This document shows positions 17,135-26,267 of a stretch of 57,896 nt of DNA, one piece after another. Every line of letters starts with the position of its first letter. Position 1 is the stretch's first letter. Origin of the DNA: Rhizobium phaseoli (GTDB taxonomy: Bacteria; Pseudomonadota; Alphaproteobacteria; Rhizobiales; Rhizobiaceae); NCBI RefSeq assembly GCF_010668805.1, contig NZ_WUFT01000027.1, positions 1 to 57,896 on the forward strand. The letters are read 5' to 3'. The translations under genes and the position numbers were made by a program. A model generated the notes under the pieces. It worked only from the letters and a program-made list of their open reading frames with translations. It made no database searches and was not told where the DNA came from.

Positions 17135-18130
17135 TTAACTTTCAAAAAGCGTCCCCGCGCGGTGCGCTTCGGCGCGCGCAAACGCAAGCGTGGCAATGGC
17201 CGTGTCCTGAACACCGGTTCCTGTAAGATCGGCAATCGTGATCTCCGAGACACTTTTGCGGCCCGTCTTGGCGCCTGTGACAATCTGGCCCAGTTCTGCA
17301 AACTCCGCATCGCCCGAGACTAGGCCGGCTTCAATGGCATGGTGGAGTTCACCCAGTCTCCGCGTTTGTTTGAGGCTGTCGGCCACATAAACATCTGCGC
17401 GTTTGATGGCCGTCGGGTCGATTTCGTTCTTATGTTCCGCATCCGAACCCATAGCTGTCAGATGCTGCCCGGGTTCAAGCCAAGAAGCATCGACAATTGG
17501 CCGGTTCGCTGGTGTGGTCGTGACGATGATCTGGGAACCGGCAATTGCCTTTTTAGGATCGTCAAACGCGGAAATTGAAAGGTTTCGTTTGCCGGCGAAT
17601 TGTTCGACGAGCGACTGCGCCTTGCGAGGATCACGCGCCCAAACACGGATCTCTCGAACCGGCCTCACCAACGTGAGGGCTTCAAGTTGCAGCCTCGCCT
17701 GAACGCCTGCTCCGAAGACCGTCACGATCGACGCATCCTTCTGCGCCAGATGGTTTGCCGCAACAGCGCCGGCGGCAGCCGTGCGAACATCCGTGAGATA
17801 GCCATTATCCAGCAAAAGAGCCTGTACCAGGCCGGTTTTACTCGAAAGCAAAACCATCATCCCATTGGTGCTCGGTAGTCCGATCTTCGGATTGTCGAAG
17901 AAGCCGGGACTGATCTTGATGGCAAAGCCGCTTACGCCCCGAATATACGCAGTCTTCACATCGACTTCGCCCCTGCTGTCAGGGACGTCGAGACGCAGAA
18001 TCGGCGGCATTTTAACTGCATTCTCCATCGCCAGCGCGCGGAAGGCATTTTCAACACAATTAACCGCATCGATGTCGAGCGGCACGATCGACCTGAGCTC
18101 CGACTCAGTCAATATTCTTATTGTCGGCAT
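17135..18130 (-). CDS. eutC: EutC-like cyclodeaminase-family imine reductase
   Basis: A 331-residue protein that closely follows the pattern of ectoine-utilisation EutC proteins: RILTESELRSIVPLDIDAV at the start, PPILRLDVPDSRGEVDVKTA, LPSTNGMMVLLSSKTGLVQA, GYLTDVRTAAAGAVAANHLA, the NAD-binding VFGAGVQARLQLEALTLVRP, and GQHLTAMGSDAEHKNEIDP. In hydroxyectoine breakdown EutB is thought to dehydrate and EutC to reduce the resulting imine. It overlaps eutB by one base (TAATG). The ectoine hydrolase and deacetylase genes (eutD/eutE, doeA/doeB) are not in this window, so the pair may serve another hydroxylated substrate. Confidence 0.85.
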   Translation of the reverse strand: MPTIRILTESELRSIVPLDIDAVNCVENAFRALAMENAVKMPPILRLDVPDSRGEVDVKTAYIRGVSGFAIKISPGFFDNPKIGLPSTNGMMVLLSSKTGLVQALLLDNGYLTDVRTAAAGAVAANHLAQKDASIVTVFGAGVQARLQLEALTLVRPVREIRVWARDPRKAQSLVEQFAGKRNLSISAFDDPKKAIAGSQIIVTTTPANRPIVDASWLEPGQHLTAMGSDAEHKNEIDPTAIKRADVYVADSLKQTRRLGELHHAIEAGLVSGDAEFAELGQIVTGAKTGRKSVSEITIADLTGTGVQDTAIATLAFARAEAHRAGTLFES

Positions 18131-19113
18131 TAGCTTCCCTCACCAATCGTATTGAGCCCGTTGACCACGTTCCTGTGCAACGCCATGTCGATGTTTCCGC
18201 CCGAAAGGATTGCCGCGATCGGGCCTTCAACGTGCGCCAATTTCTCTGAGAGCAGCGCAGCAATACCGACCGCGCCAGCACCCTCGACTATCTGACGCTC
18301 ATATTCATAAGCGTGGCGTATGCCGGCCGCTATTTCACTCTCGTCGACGAGCACCACTTCGTCGAGAAGGATTTTGCACATTTGGAACGTCCAGGCGTTA
18401 GCCAATCCAATGCCGCCACCGAGCGAATCGGCGAAGCTTCGATGCTCTTCGACCTGGACCGGGTGGCCCGCATCAATGCTGGCCTTCATCGCCGCTCCCC
18501 GCTCCATGGTAATGCCGATCACTTTGATCTCCGGCCGCACCGCCTTGACGGCCGCCGCGACACCTGCTGCCAAACCGCCGCCCGACAGGGGAACAAGAAC
18601 CGCCGCGACTTGAGGCATCGCCTGGACGATTTCAAGACCAAGGGTACCCTGGCCGGCGATGATCCGGGGGTGGTCGAAGGGCGGGATCATGCTGAGGCCT
18701 TCCTCCGCGACCAGCCGATCAACCTCCTCTTGCGCATCATCTTGCGAAGACCCGACGATCCGCACCGATGCACCTAGCCGGCGGATTTCAGACACCTTGT
18801 TTTCGGGCACAAGTCGCGACATGCAAATGGTCGCGCGGGAGCCCATCGCCTGAGCGGCGTAGGAAAGCGCGCGTCCGTGATTGCCGGTGGAAGCCGCGAT
18901 AATGCCTCGATTGCGCTCGGACTGGCTGAGCTGCAGAATGGCATTGGTCGCCCCTCGAAGCTTGAAGCTTCCGGTCAGCTGGTGATGCTCCAGCTTCAGG
19001 CTGACTTGCGTTCCGATCAGTTCGGACAGCGCCGCCGACATCACGAGAGGCGTGCTGCGGATATGCTTAACAATGCGCTCGCGCGCTTGCTCGATCGTTT
19101 CCAGGCTAATCAT
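18130..19113 (-). CDS. eutB: EutB-like threonine-dehydratase family enzyme
   Basis: A 327-residue fold-type II PLP enzyme. Lys51 in LTGSFKLRGATNA binds PLP. ASTGNHGRALSYAAQAMG, VLVPLSGGGLAAG and ILSGGNIDM are the other cofactor motifs. No ACT domain. EADSLGGGIG-like FADSLGGGIGLANAWTF is characteristic of the EutB group. It is translated just before eutC and 59 bases after the PuuB-like oxidase gene, so it probably belongs to the long operon from 25426. Its distance from the other dehydratase in the window (12533-13510) in motif detail suggests a different substrate rather than a recent duplication. Confidence 0.83.
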   Translation of the reverse strand: MISLETIEQARERIVKHIRSTPLVMSAALSELIGTQVSLKLEHHQLTGSFKLRGATNAILQLSQSERNRGIIAASTGNHGRALSYAAQAMGSRATICMSRLVPENKVSEIRRLGASVRIVGSSQDDAQEEVDRLVAEEGLSMIPPFDHPRIIAGQGTLGLEIVQAMPQVAAVLVPLSGGGLAAGVAAAVKAVRPEIKVIGITMERGAAMKASIDAGHPVQVEEHRSFADSLGGGIGLANAWTFQMCKILLDEVVLVDESEIAAGIRHAYEYERQIVEGAGAVGIAALLSEKLAHVEGPIAAILSGGNIDMALHRNVVNGLNTIGEGS

Positions 19114-19172
19114 GTTTTTTCACTTGAAGCTCGGCCTCACTATCCGTGACCCACTGTGCTACGCTCTGCACC

Positions 19173-20492
19173 TCAGCTTTTCTGGCGACGGCGCAGCGTC
19201 TTTCTGTCGTGACGCTCATACAGCGAGTAAACAATAGGAATGAACCAGGGTTTGCCCTTAAAGAATGGCACGGCCCTAGGAGCTGAGTCGAAATCGAATG
19301 CGGAGCGCGACTGTTCCGCGTCGCCCAGGATCTTGAACGCAGCCTTCTTGCCTAGCCATCTGGCCCATACGACACCAGAGCCGCAATAGCCGGTCGCATA
19401 GACCGTATTCCCTCGCGAGAACATGCGAGGGATCATGTCGCGGTTCATGGCCACATAGCCGAACCAGCTATGCGTAATGTTTATCCCCGCGAGTTCCGGG
19501 AAAAGCCTTGCAAGTTCGGTTTGCAGATGCCTGGTCGGAGCCGCCGGATCTCCCTCGGTCGTGCCATCGCGTCCGCCAAACAAGATTCGGGAACCATCGT
19601 GCGACGGCCGATAATAGTAGCTGAGCTTGCGCATGTCGCCATACATCATGCGCGGTGGCATCAGCAGATCCATCATCTCCTTATCCAGCGCTTCAGTTGC
19701 AATGATCCTGCTGCGGACAGGAACAAGGCGTCGACGCAGCCACGGGTCGAAACCGTCGGTGTAGCCGTCGGTGCAGACAAGAAGCTTATTGGCGAAAACA
19801 TCGCCACGCTCGGTTTGAACTCGCACGCCACCAGCCTCGTTGACCGAGCCAAGGACTGCGGTATTTTCATGAATGACCGCGTTCGATGAGCTTATCAGGG
19901 CGATCATGGCCGCAAGCAGTTTTGCCGGCTGCAGACCACCAACATCCTTACGTACAAACCCTCCGATATAAAGGTCTGTCCCGATGAACTTCCGGACGTC
20001 GGCCCTTTCCACCGGATATGCCTCGACACCGAGGTTCTGTTGCAGGAAGTCTGCCTGACGACGGAGTTCTTCGGCCTCGTCAGTCGTCATGGCGCCGCTG
20101 AAGACCCCAGACAGGGAGAAATCGCATTCTATATTTTCCTCTCTCAGGAAGCGCCAAAGATCCTCTCGCGCCGCCTTGCCTTCGAGGAGAATGGCTTGTG
20201 CCCTCTCCTGCCCGAACCGCTTGATGAGATCCTTGCGCCCCGGGCGGATACTTCCGCTGGCCATGCCTCCATTTCGGCTGGATGCCGCCTGGCCAAGAGC
20301 CTGGCGGTCGAACAGCTGGACATGCTTGCCGGCACGGGCAAGTTCGAGTGCAGCCGACAAACCAGTATACCCGCCGCCAACGATCGCCACATCACATGTC
20401 TTTTCCACGTCTCGAGCTGGCAGGGACGGCAAGCGGCAGTCCTCCCACCAGTAGGGCGTTGACTTGATTGGATGTCGTTGAGCTTGGGTCAT
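19173..20492 (-). CDS. FAD-dependent oxidoreductase, PuuB-like
   Basis: A 439-residue DAO-family protein of the gamma-glutamylputrescine oxidase group: STPYWWEDCRLPSLP at the start, FAD motif VAIVGGGYTGLSAALELA (about 34-51), GQAASSRNGGMASG, and C-terminal YATGYCGSGVVWARWLG. Relatives oxidise amines or N-substituted amino acids to aldehydes. It lies 42 bases after the frameshifted cupin gene, in the run that starts with a class III aminotransferase and an ABC transporter. Transport, transamination and oxidation genes together suggest amine or diamino-acid use. It is a distant paralogue of 5606-6880. Confidence 0.8.
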   Translation of the reverse strand: MTQAQRHPIKSTPYWWEDCRLPSLPARDVEKTCDVAIVGGGYTGLSAALELARAGKHVQLFDRQALGQAASSRNGGMASGSIRPGRKDLIKRFGQERAQAILLEGKAAREDLWRFLREENIECDFSLSGVFSGAMTTDEAEELRRQADFLQQNLGVEAYPVERADVRKFIGTDLYIGGFVRKDVGGLQPAKLLAAMIALISSSNAVIHENTAVLGSVNEAGGVRVQTERGDVFANKLLVCTDGYTDGFDPWLRRRLVPVRSRIIATEALDKEMMDLLMPPRMMYGDMRKLSYYYRPSHDGSRILFGGRDGTTEGDPAAPTRHLQTELARLFPELAGINITHSWFGYVAMNRDMIPRMFSRGNTVYATGYCGSGVVWARWLGKKAAFKILGDAEQSRSAFDFDSAPRAVPFFKGKPWFIPIVYSLYERHDRKTLRRRQKS

Positions 20493-20534
20493 GAGCAGGT
20501 AGGTTCCGGAAAGATGACTTGACGTGGTGATGAC

Positions 20535-20881
20535 TTAATCTCGGGAGACCCAGAGCTTGCGCGTCGTTTCGATGACCCGCCAGGTTCCAACGAAACCCGG
20601 ATGCATGGCGAAAGCGTCGCCGGCCACGATGCGTCGCGGCACGCAGCCGTCCTCGATCAGGTCGGAAACACCCGAAAGAATGACGCAAAATTCGAAGGTT
20701 TCGCCCTTGATCGAGCGGTATGCGCCGGGTGTTGCTTCCCATACGCCGGAGCGAACAACACCATCAGTTGTCTGTGCGATGTCCCAGCTCAGGAACTGCG
20801 GGTTGCCCTCGACAAGTCTGTCAGGCGCTGGCTGACCCTTGCGCGGTTCAGGAAGATTGTTCTGATCGTGAGATTGGACAT
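20535..20881 (-). pseudogene. Small cupin protein, paralogue 2, frameshifted near the N terminus
   Basis: The ATG at 20881 has AGGA seven bases before it and reads MSNLTI, matching the MSLLKTI start of the two paralogues. That frame soon reaches a stop. The rest of the cupin (NLPEPRKGQPAPDRLVEG, IKGETFEFCVILSG, AGDAFAMHPGFVGTW, ending WVSRD) lies in another frame to TAA at 20535. The span is 347 bases, one short of 116 codons, while the intact paralogues have 117 residues plus stop. A single-base deletion near codon 6-7 explains this. It may be true decay or a sequence error. Confidence 0.75.
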
Positions 20882-20903
20882 GCTATTTCCTTTTTGGAGG
20901 TGA

Positions 20904-21584
20904 TTATCGGACGAGCGACAAGCGTCGTTCGAGAAGTTTCAAAGCGGTGAGAGCAACGACGTTCATGGCGAGATAGAGGGCAGCGGTGATGATGAAGATG
21001 TCCATGATCGCGAAGGTCTCGCTCATCAATCTCTTGGCATATCCAGTGACTTCCAGGACAGTGATTGTCGATGCGAGGCTCGATTCCTTGACGATAATGG
21101 CCGCCTCGCTGCTGTAGGCAGGCAAAGCCTGGCGCAATGCCAACGGAAATTTCACTCGTGCGAAGACATGCCAGGGGGACATGCCGCAGGCTTCGGCCGC
21201 CTCGATAAGCCCCTTGGGAAGAGAGAGGAAACCCGTGCGGAAAATTTCACCGGTGTAGGCGCCGGTATTCAGCACGACGGCGAGGATCGCCGCGTGCAAT
21301 CCATCACCAATCATCCACCACAGCACCGGGTTTTGACGGATGAAGCTTACCTGCGCCAGTCCGTAGTAAATGACGAATATCTGAACCAACATCGGCGTCC
21401 CGCGGAAGATCGCGCAGTAGGCGTCGCAGCTGTTGCGTAAGATCCTGTTCTTCGAGCCGCGGCCAAGACCGACAGCGATACCAAATGGGAATCCGAAGCC
21501 AATTCCGAACAGGGCGATCAGCAATGTCGTCTTGGCGCCGAAAAGCAAAAAGGGCACGGCATATTTGACAATCTCGGGATCCAT
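20904..21584 (-). CDS. Polar amino-acid ABC transporter permease (HisM/ArtM type)
   Basis: A 226-residue inner-membrane protein with about five hydrophobic segments. It has the permease EAA loop GLIEAAEACGMSPWHVFARV and the FRGTPMLVQIFVIYYGL motif of histidine/arginine/octopine-type permeases. It starts four bases after the partner permease gene. It should pair with 21589-22308, the ATPase at 23217-23993 and the binding protein at 22358-23175. Substrate probably a basic or polar amino acid or opine-like compound. Confidence 0.88.
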   Translation of the reverse strand: MDPEIVKYAVPFLLFGAKTTLLIALFGIGFGFPFGIAVGLGRGSKNRILRNSCDAYCAIFRGTPMLVQIFVIYYGLAQVSFIRQNPVLWWMIGDGLHAAILAVVLNTGAYTGEIFRTGFLSLPKGLIEAAEACGMSPWHVFARVKFPLALRQALPAYSSEAAIIVKESSLASTITVLEVTGYAKRLMSETFAIMDIFIITAALYLAMNVVALTALKLLERRLSLVR

Positions 21585-21588
21585 GTCA

Positions 21589-22308
21589 TCACCCTCCGAA
21601 GCCGCGATTCAGCGCACGTTCCGCCCGGGAGAACAGGCTTTGGCTGACCGCTGTCATACCGAAGAACAACGCCGCGGCGATGCAATAAAAGAGGAGAGGA
21701 GAGCGCGTGATCCCAGCCGCGATCGCTGCCGTTCTCATCAGTTCCTGCAGCCCGACAACCGAGATCAGGGACGTGTCCTTGATCGTCATCTGCCAGACGT
21801 TGTTGATCCCTCCGAGCGCCAGTCGTAGAGCCAGTGGAAACGTGATACGGAAGAACGTGACCGTGCCTGGCAAGGCAAGCGACCGCGCGGCTTCAATCAG
21901 TCCATGCGGCACCGCCTGAAGTGCACCGCGGATCACCTCGATGGAATAGGCGCACGAGATTGCGGCTATGGCGATCACGCCGATGATATACGGGTAGGCA
22001 TTGTCGACCGAGTCCTGATAGCCGAAAGCGGTCGTGGCGGTTTTGACCCAGTCGACGGAGCCGAAAAACAGCAGGTAGATCACCAGCAGCCCCGGAACAC
22101 CACGAACGACGATGCTATACGCATCGACCAATTGCGAAACCACGGCGACTTTCTGCCAACGCAATACAGCCAATGGGGTGGCAATAACGAAACCCAAAGA
22201 CATTCCGAGAAGACCGATCGCGATCGTGATGGCACTTCCCCGCAGCAGAGCAAGCGCCCAGCCTCGCTCCACCATCAATATCCAGAAATCAGCTAGCATG
22301 GACACCAT
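21589..22308 (-). CDS. Polar amino-acid ABC transporter permease (HisQ type)
   Basis: A 239-residue inner-membrane permease. It has the motif VVRGVPGLLVIYLLFFG and the EAA loop GLIEAARSLALPGTVTFFRI, which contacts the ATPase. Several transmembrane stretches cover most of the length. It is the second gene after the binding protein and is separated from it by 49 bases that contain a hairpin. It forms a heterodimer with the next permease, judging by adjacency and family. Confidence 0.88.
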   Translation of the reverse strand: MVSMLADFWILMVERGWALALLRGSAITIAIGLLGMSLGFVIATPLAVLRWQKVAVVSQLVDAYSIVVRGVPGLLVIYLLFFGSVDWVKTATTAFGYQDSVDNAYPYIIGVIAIAAISCAYSIEVIRGALQAVPHGLIEAARSLALPGTVTFFRITFPLALRLALGGINNVWQMTIKDTSLISVVGLQELMRTAAIAAGITRSPLLFYCIAAALFFGMTAVSQSLFSRAERALNRGFGG

Positions 22309-22314
22309 CCCAAT

Positions 22315-22344
22315 GACCTGCCTTGGACCAAGCCAAGACAGGTC
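22315..22344 (-). other. Intercistronic hairpin after the binding-protein gene
   Basis: Arms GACCTGCCTTGG and CCAAGACAGGTC pair over 12 positions with one mismatch around a six-base loop. It lies between the binding-protein stop (22358) and the first permease start (22308). Hairpins at this place often stabilise the upstream message so that the binding protein is made in excess. A similar one follows aapJ. Confidence 0.5.
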
Positions 22345-22357
22345 TCATCGTCAAAGA

Positions 22358-23175
22358 TCACTTCTTGCAGGGAATGGTATAGTCGTCCTGGAACCAATGC
22401 ATCGAGGCTTCTTTCACTTTGCCATTGTTAATCATCGTGCAAAGCGCGGCGTCGACCTTCGCCTTTAGTTCAGTGTTGCCCTTGCGCATCCCAACGCCCA
22501 TCCCGTGTCCAAGAACGTCCGGATCATCCATGGCCATGATCTTCACGTCGATCTTCGTGAAGTTTGCGCCATCGGGCGTGGGAAAAAATCCATCCAGGTC
22601 GGCGAATCTCCGAAAGCGACGTCGATACGGCCGCTTGCAAGGTCGGCGGTTTGCTGAGTGACAGCGTCGTATGTCTTCAGGTCAACGCTTGGCATCCGCT
22701 TTTCAATGAATTTGGCGTAGGTCGTGCCGGTGACGACGCCCACTCTTTTGCCTTCAATAGCCTTTTCAATTTCCGCCAGGCTCTTGAGACCGGCGAGCGG
22801 AGAATCCTTCGCAACGACGAAATAGAGAGGAGTTGTTGCATAGGGGATGGAGTAGTCGATCTTTTTCTGGCGCTCGGCGGTGATCCCGAGGCCGGATATA
22901 ATGACGTCGAACCGATCGGTATCCATGGACGGGACAAGCGAACTGAACGTCTGCACAACAAACTCACACTTTAACTTGAGCTCGGCGCAGATGCCATTGG
23001 CGATGTCTGCGTCAAAGCCGGTGACATTACCGTTCGGATCAGCCATGCTGAACTTCGGCGCATCGCCCTCCGTGCCGATGCGCAGGACCCCGTCCTTAGC
23101 CGAAGCGGCCGTGGCCAGAGCGGAGACGAGCAGGCTGGTAGCAAGCGCTGACTTGATGATTTTGCTGATGATCAT
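22358..23175 (-). pseudogene. Periplasmic polar-amino-acid-binding protein, frameshifted
   Basis: ATG 23175 encodes a signal peptide (SALATAASA) and a solute-binding protein of the family 3 type: GVLRIGTEGDAPKFSMADPN, ITAERQKKIDYSIPY, VGVVTGTTYAKFIEKRMP. After DSPTWMDFF the frame breaks. The other frame continues PTPDGANFTKIDVKIMAMDD to PCKK and TGA at 22358. The break is at a run of six T (minus strand, 22583-22588); one more T restores a 272-residue protein. It may be a true inactivating deletion or a homopolymer sequencing error. If true, the transporter lacks its own receptor. Confidence 0.8.
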
Positions 23176-23216
23176 GTCTGTTACCCTTTTATCGTTGTTG
23201 TTGTGGCCTGATGCCT

Positions 23217-23993
23217 CTAGGCGCAGGCCGGCATGACGCCTGACAGGAAACGCTTGACCCCTTCTGTCGCGGGATTTCGAAGTAGTTCTGTCGGCGTGTC
23301 GTCCTGCTCAAGGCGGCCCTCTTGCAGGAATATCATCCGGTTCGATACGTCTCGTGCGAACCGCATTTCGTGTGTGACGAGGAGGATCGTGGCACCCTCT
23401 TCGGCCAGTGTTCTAATAACCTTCAGCACTTCCCCGACGAGTTCCGGGTCGAGTGCGGACGTTGGCTCATCGCACAACATCAATTTCGGTCGCATCGCCA
23501 GCACACGTGCGAAGGCGACCCGTTGCTGCTGCCCACCAGATAATTGATGTGGGTAGCGCTCGCGGAAATTCGCCATGCCAACCTTCGACAAAGCGGACGA
23601 CGCAACCTCTTCGGCCTCCTTTTTGCTCATGCTCAGCACGTAAATCAGGGCCTCGGTCACGTTGCCGAGGACGGTGCGGTGGGGCCAGAGGTTGAAGTTC
23701 TGAAACACCATGCCGATCCGCTGGCGAAACCCTCTGATATAGGAAGCGTTGACGATCTCGCTCTCACCACCCTTTTTGCAATTGACAGAGATCGCCTGGC
23801 CCATGAACTCGATCTGCCCGGATGTCGGCGTCTCTAGGAAGTTGATGCAGCGAAGGGCGGTGCTTTTTCCACACCCAGATGATCCGATTAGAGAAATTAC
23901 CTCACCTTCACACATGCGGAAGCTGATCCCATCCAGCACCTTCGTGGATCCGAACGTCTTGGTGAGTTTGTGGACCTCCAGGACCTCGCTCAT
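23217..23993 (-). CDS. Polar amino-acid ABC transporter ATPase (HisP/GlnQ type)
   Basis: A 258-residue ATPase. Walker A GSSGCGKS (37-44), signature LSGGQQQR, Walker B LMLCDEPTSALD and the switch His in LVTHEMRFA are all present. The ATG at 23993 (MSEVLEVHKL) is chosen over a GTG at 24026 because the family starts there and GGAAAG precedes it. It lies 32 bases after the aminotransferase gene and before the binding protein. It powers the permease pair downstream. Confidence 0.9.
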   Translation of the reverse strand: MSEVLEVHKLTKTFGSTKVLDGISFRMCEGEVISLIGSSGCGKSTALRCINFLETPTSGQIEFMGQAISVNCKKGGESEIVNASYIRGFRQRIGMVFQNFNLWPHRTVLGNVTEALIYVLSMSKKEAEEVASSALSKVGMANFRERYPHQLSGGQQQRVAFARVLAMRPKLMLCDEPTSALDPELVGEVLKVIRTLAEEGATILLVTHEMRFARDVSNRMIFLQEGRLEQDDTPTELLRNPATEGVKRFLSGVMPACA

Positions 23994-24025
23994 GCGTGAT
24001 AACTTTCCAGCCAATTGATCATCCA

Positions 24026-25426
24026 CTATCGCGCCACTGCGCCTTGAGCGTCCAATTCCTTCATCACCTCGTCGACGGCGGCTTTCGCGATCGCGACCAT
24101 TTCATCGATTTCGGCTTCCGTCATGACCAACGGCGGAGCAAAGCCCAAGATGTCCCCGTGTGGCATCGCCCGGGCAATCAGGTTGCGATTGCGGGCCGCT
24201 TGGGAAATGCGCGCTCCCACTTTGAGACCCGGATCGAACGAAGACTTGGCGCCACGGTCGGAGACGAACTCGATGGCCGCCAGCATGCCGACACCACGGA
24301 CTTCCCCGACGATCGGATTCTGCTCGAATTCTGCCCTCAACCGCTGCAAAAGATAAGCGCCTTTGGTCGCGGACTGGCCCGCCAGGTTCTCCCGCTCAAC
24401 GATATCAAGGACTGCGTTTGCGGCCGCTGCGCCGATCGGATGGCCGGAATAGGTGTAGCCGTGTGAGAAGGATCCCACCCGAGGCGTCGCTTCCTCCATG
24501 ACCTCATAGACTTTCTGCGAAATGATCGCGGCCGACAGCGGCACATAGGCAGACGTCAAGCCCTTGGCGACGGTGACTAGATCGGGCTCGATGCCATAAA
24601 GGTCCGACCCGAACATGGCGCCAGTGCGGCCAAACCCGCAGACGACCTCGTCGGCAATCAGCAACACGTCGTATTTCTTCAGCACCGCCTGGACTTTCAT
24701 CCAGTATCCCGCCGGCGGCGGTATAATGCCCCCCGTCCCAAGGACCGGCTCCGCTATGAAGGCGCCGATAGTGTCCGGCCCCTCGGCGAGAATAAGCGCT
24801 TCCAGCTCTTCGGCGCGGCGCTGTGAAAAGGTTTCTTCGGTCTCCCCAGGCATCGCACCACGATAGAAATGTGGGACGCCGGTGCGCAGAATTCCCGAAA
24901 CCGGCAGATCCATGTGATCGTGATAGAAGCTCAGGCCCGTCATGGAGCCGGAAACCACTGAACACCCATGATAGCCACGCTCGCGCGAGATGATCTTCTT
25001 CTTCTGCGGTTTTCCGCGAAGATTGTTGTAATACCACACGATCTTTGCCTGCGTCTCATTCGCATCCGAACCTGACAGCCCGTAGAAGACCTTCGACATG
25101 TTGCCGGGCGCCATTCGCACCAGTCGGTCGGAAAGACGTGCGAGCTCCTCCGTCGTGTGCGCGGCGTAGGAATGATAATAGGCAAGCTTGTAGGCCTGAC
25201 GGGCGATCGCCTCGGCGACTTCGGTGCGGCCGTAGCCGACATTGACGCAATAGAGGCCTGCAAACCCGTCGAGGTATTCCCGGCCGGACGCGTCCCGGAT
25301 ACGAACGCCTTTTCCAGTCTCGATGATGGTAGGTTCAGTCTCGCCCGCCGCGTAATCCTTGAGGTAGGTGAACGGGTGCAGAACTGTCCTACGGTCCATG
25401 TCTGCTAATTCAGCGATATTGGTCAT
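24026..25426 (-). CDS. Class III omega-aminotransferase (SpuC-like)
   Basis: A 466-residue PLP aminotransferase. Asp259 (LLIADEVVCGFGRTG) and Lys288 (VTVAKGLTSAYVPL) are the cofactor residues, SGSDANETQAKI (118-129) and GYHG bind the phosphate and ring. The pattern matches putrescine/cadaverine-pyruvate and beta-alanine/omega-amino-acid aminotransferases. It transfers a terminal amino group to pyruvate or a keto acid, making a semialdehyde that could feed the GabD-like enzyme. It is the first gene of the long minus-strand operon with an ABC transporter. A divergent Lrp gene lies 364 bases upstream. Confidence 0.87.
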   Translation of the reverse strand: MTNIAELADMDRRTVLHPFTYLKDYAAGETEPTIIETGKGVRIRDASGREYLDGFAGLYCVNVGYGRTEVAEAIARQAYKLAYYHSYAAHTTEELARLSDRLVRMAPGNMSKVFYGLSGSDANETQAKIVWYYNNLRGKPQKKKIISRERGYHGCSVVSGSMTGLSFYHDHMDLPVSGILRTGVPHFYRGAMPGETEETFSQRRAEELEALILAEGPDTIGAFIAEPVLGTGGIIPPPAGYWMKVQAVLKKYDVLLIADEVVCGFGRTGAMFGSDLYGIEPDLVTVAKGLTSAYVPLSAAIISQKVYEVMEEATPRVGSFSHGYTYSGHPIGAAAANAVLDIVERENLAGQSATKGAYLLQRLRAEFEQNPIVGEVRGVGMLAAIEFVSDRGAKSSFDPGLKVGARISQAARNRNLIARAMPHGDILGFAPPLVMTEAEIDEMVAIAKAAVDEVMKELDAQGAVAR

Positions 25427-25790
25427 CGTTATTTCCTCATGCGGCCGTCAAAACAAACGCACCGTATTTCATATTGGCCTGCCGGCCTTTGCGGGCGAAT
25501 CCGGAGCGTGTCCGACCCCAACCGAAACACATCGGTGAAAAACGCTGCGTCCCGCTGGCCAAGTATCGCGACGCCTATTCGCGCGTGGAGCCAAGCTGCG
25601 ACCGATGAGCGAGATCGCCGCCCCGAGTATGTCGCACTGTCGTCCTCCGCTTGAACATTTTTGTCGCCTCACTCCCTTGCAAAATGAAGCGTAAGGCCAT
25701 TCGCACGCCGCATTTCCCGATAAATATTGATCTCACGAAGAAATCCTGCTTTGTGAGACGGCCAAACGACGAAATTATGCGGATTTACCC
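25427..25790. promoter_or_regulatory. Divergent promoter region with a candidate Lrp operator
   Basis: These 364 bases separate the aminotransferase operon (minus) from the Lrp gene (plus) and contain no supported gene. An inverted repeat TCTCACGAAG-N8-CTTTGTGAGA at 25731-25758 (one mismatch) is centred about 46 bases before the Lrp start. Its size and dyad symmetry fit Lrp/AsnC binding, so it is a candidate operator for autoregulation and perhaps for the operon. Confidence 0.45.
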
Positions 25791-26267
25791 ATGCAGCTTG
25801 ACCGCCTTGATGCTCGCCTGCTCAGCATCGTGCAAAATCACAACAAGCACAGCAGCGAAGAACTAGGCGCGATGGTTGGTCTATCGGCCACTGCGGTGCA
25901 GCGCCGCCTCAAGCGGCTGCGTGAGGCGGGTGTGATTGAGGCCGAAGTGTCGATTGTGAAACCCAAATTCATCGGGCGGCCCATCGCGATGCTTGTGCTG
26001 GTGACGCTCGAGCGCGAAAGAGCAGACATTGTTGACCGCTTCAAGCAATCGATACGGCAGATGCCGGAAGTCATGAACGGCTATTATGTAACCGGAGACG
26101 CAGACTTCGTCCTGATTGTCACTGCTCAAAGCATGGAGGACTATGAGGTCTTTACCCGCAAGTTCTTCTATGAAAATCCCGATATCAAAGGTTTCAAGAC
26201 AATGGTTGTCATGGATCGGGTCAAGACGGGCTTTTCAGTTCCGATCGACTTTGATCAGTTCTCCTAG
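25791..26267 (+). CDS. Lrp/AsnC family transcriptional regulator
   Basis: A 158-residue protein that begins MQLDRLDARLLSIVQNHNKH. Helix-turn-helix LGAMVGLSATAVQRRLKRL (about 26-44) precedes the RAM domain with NGYYVTGDADFVLIV. It is divergent from the aminotransferase-transporter operon and 250 bases upstream of the homoserine-dehydrogenase gene. It probably controls one or both in response to an amino acid. Start is the first ATG of the frame and matches the family's usual N terminus. Confidence 0.9.
   Translation: MQLDRLDARLLSIVQNHNKHSSEELGAMVGLSATAVQRRLKRLREAGVIEAEVSIVKPKFIGRPIAMLVLVTLERERADIVDRFKQSIRQMPEVMNGYYVTGDADFVLIVTAQSMEDYEVFTRKFFYENPDIKGFKTMVVMDRVKTGFSVPIDFDQFS

Noticed and set aside
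17135..19113. A full ectoine/hydroxyectoine degradation operon
   Set aside because: Only eutB and eutC are present. No eutD (doeA), eutE (doeB) or ectoine-specific transporter is visible in the window; the M20 enzyme at 31984 is ArgE-like, not EutE-like.
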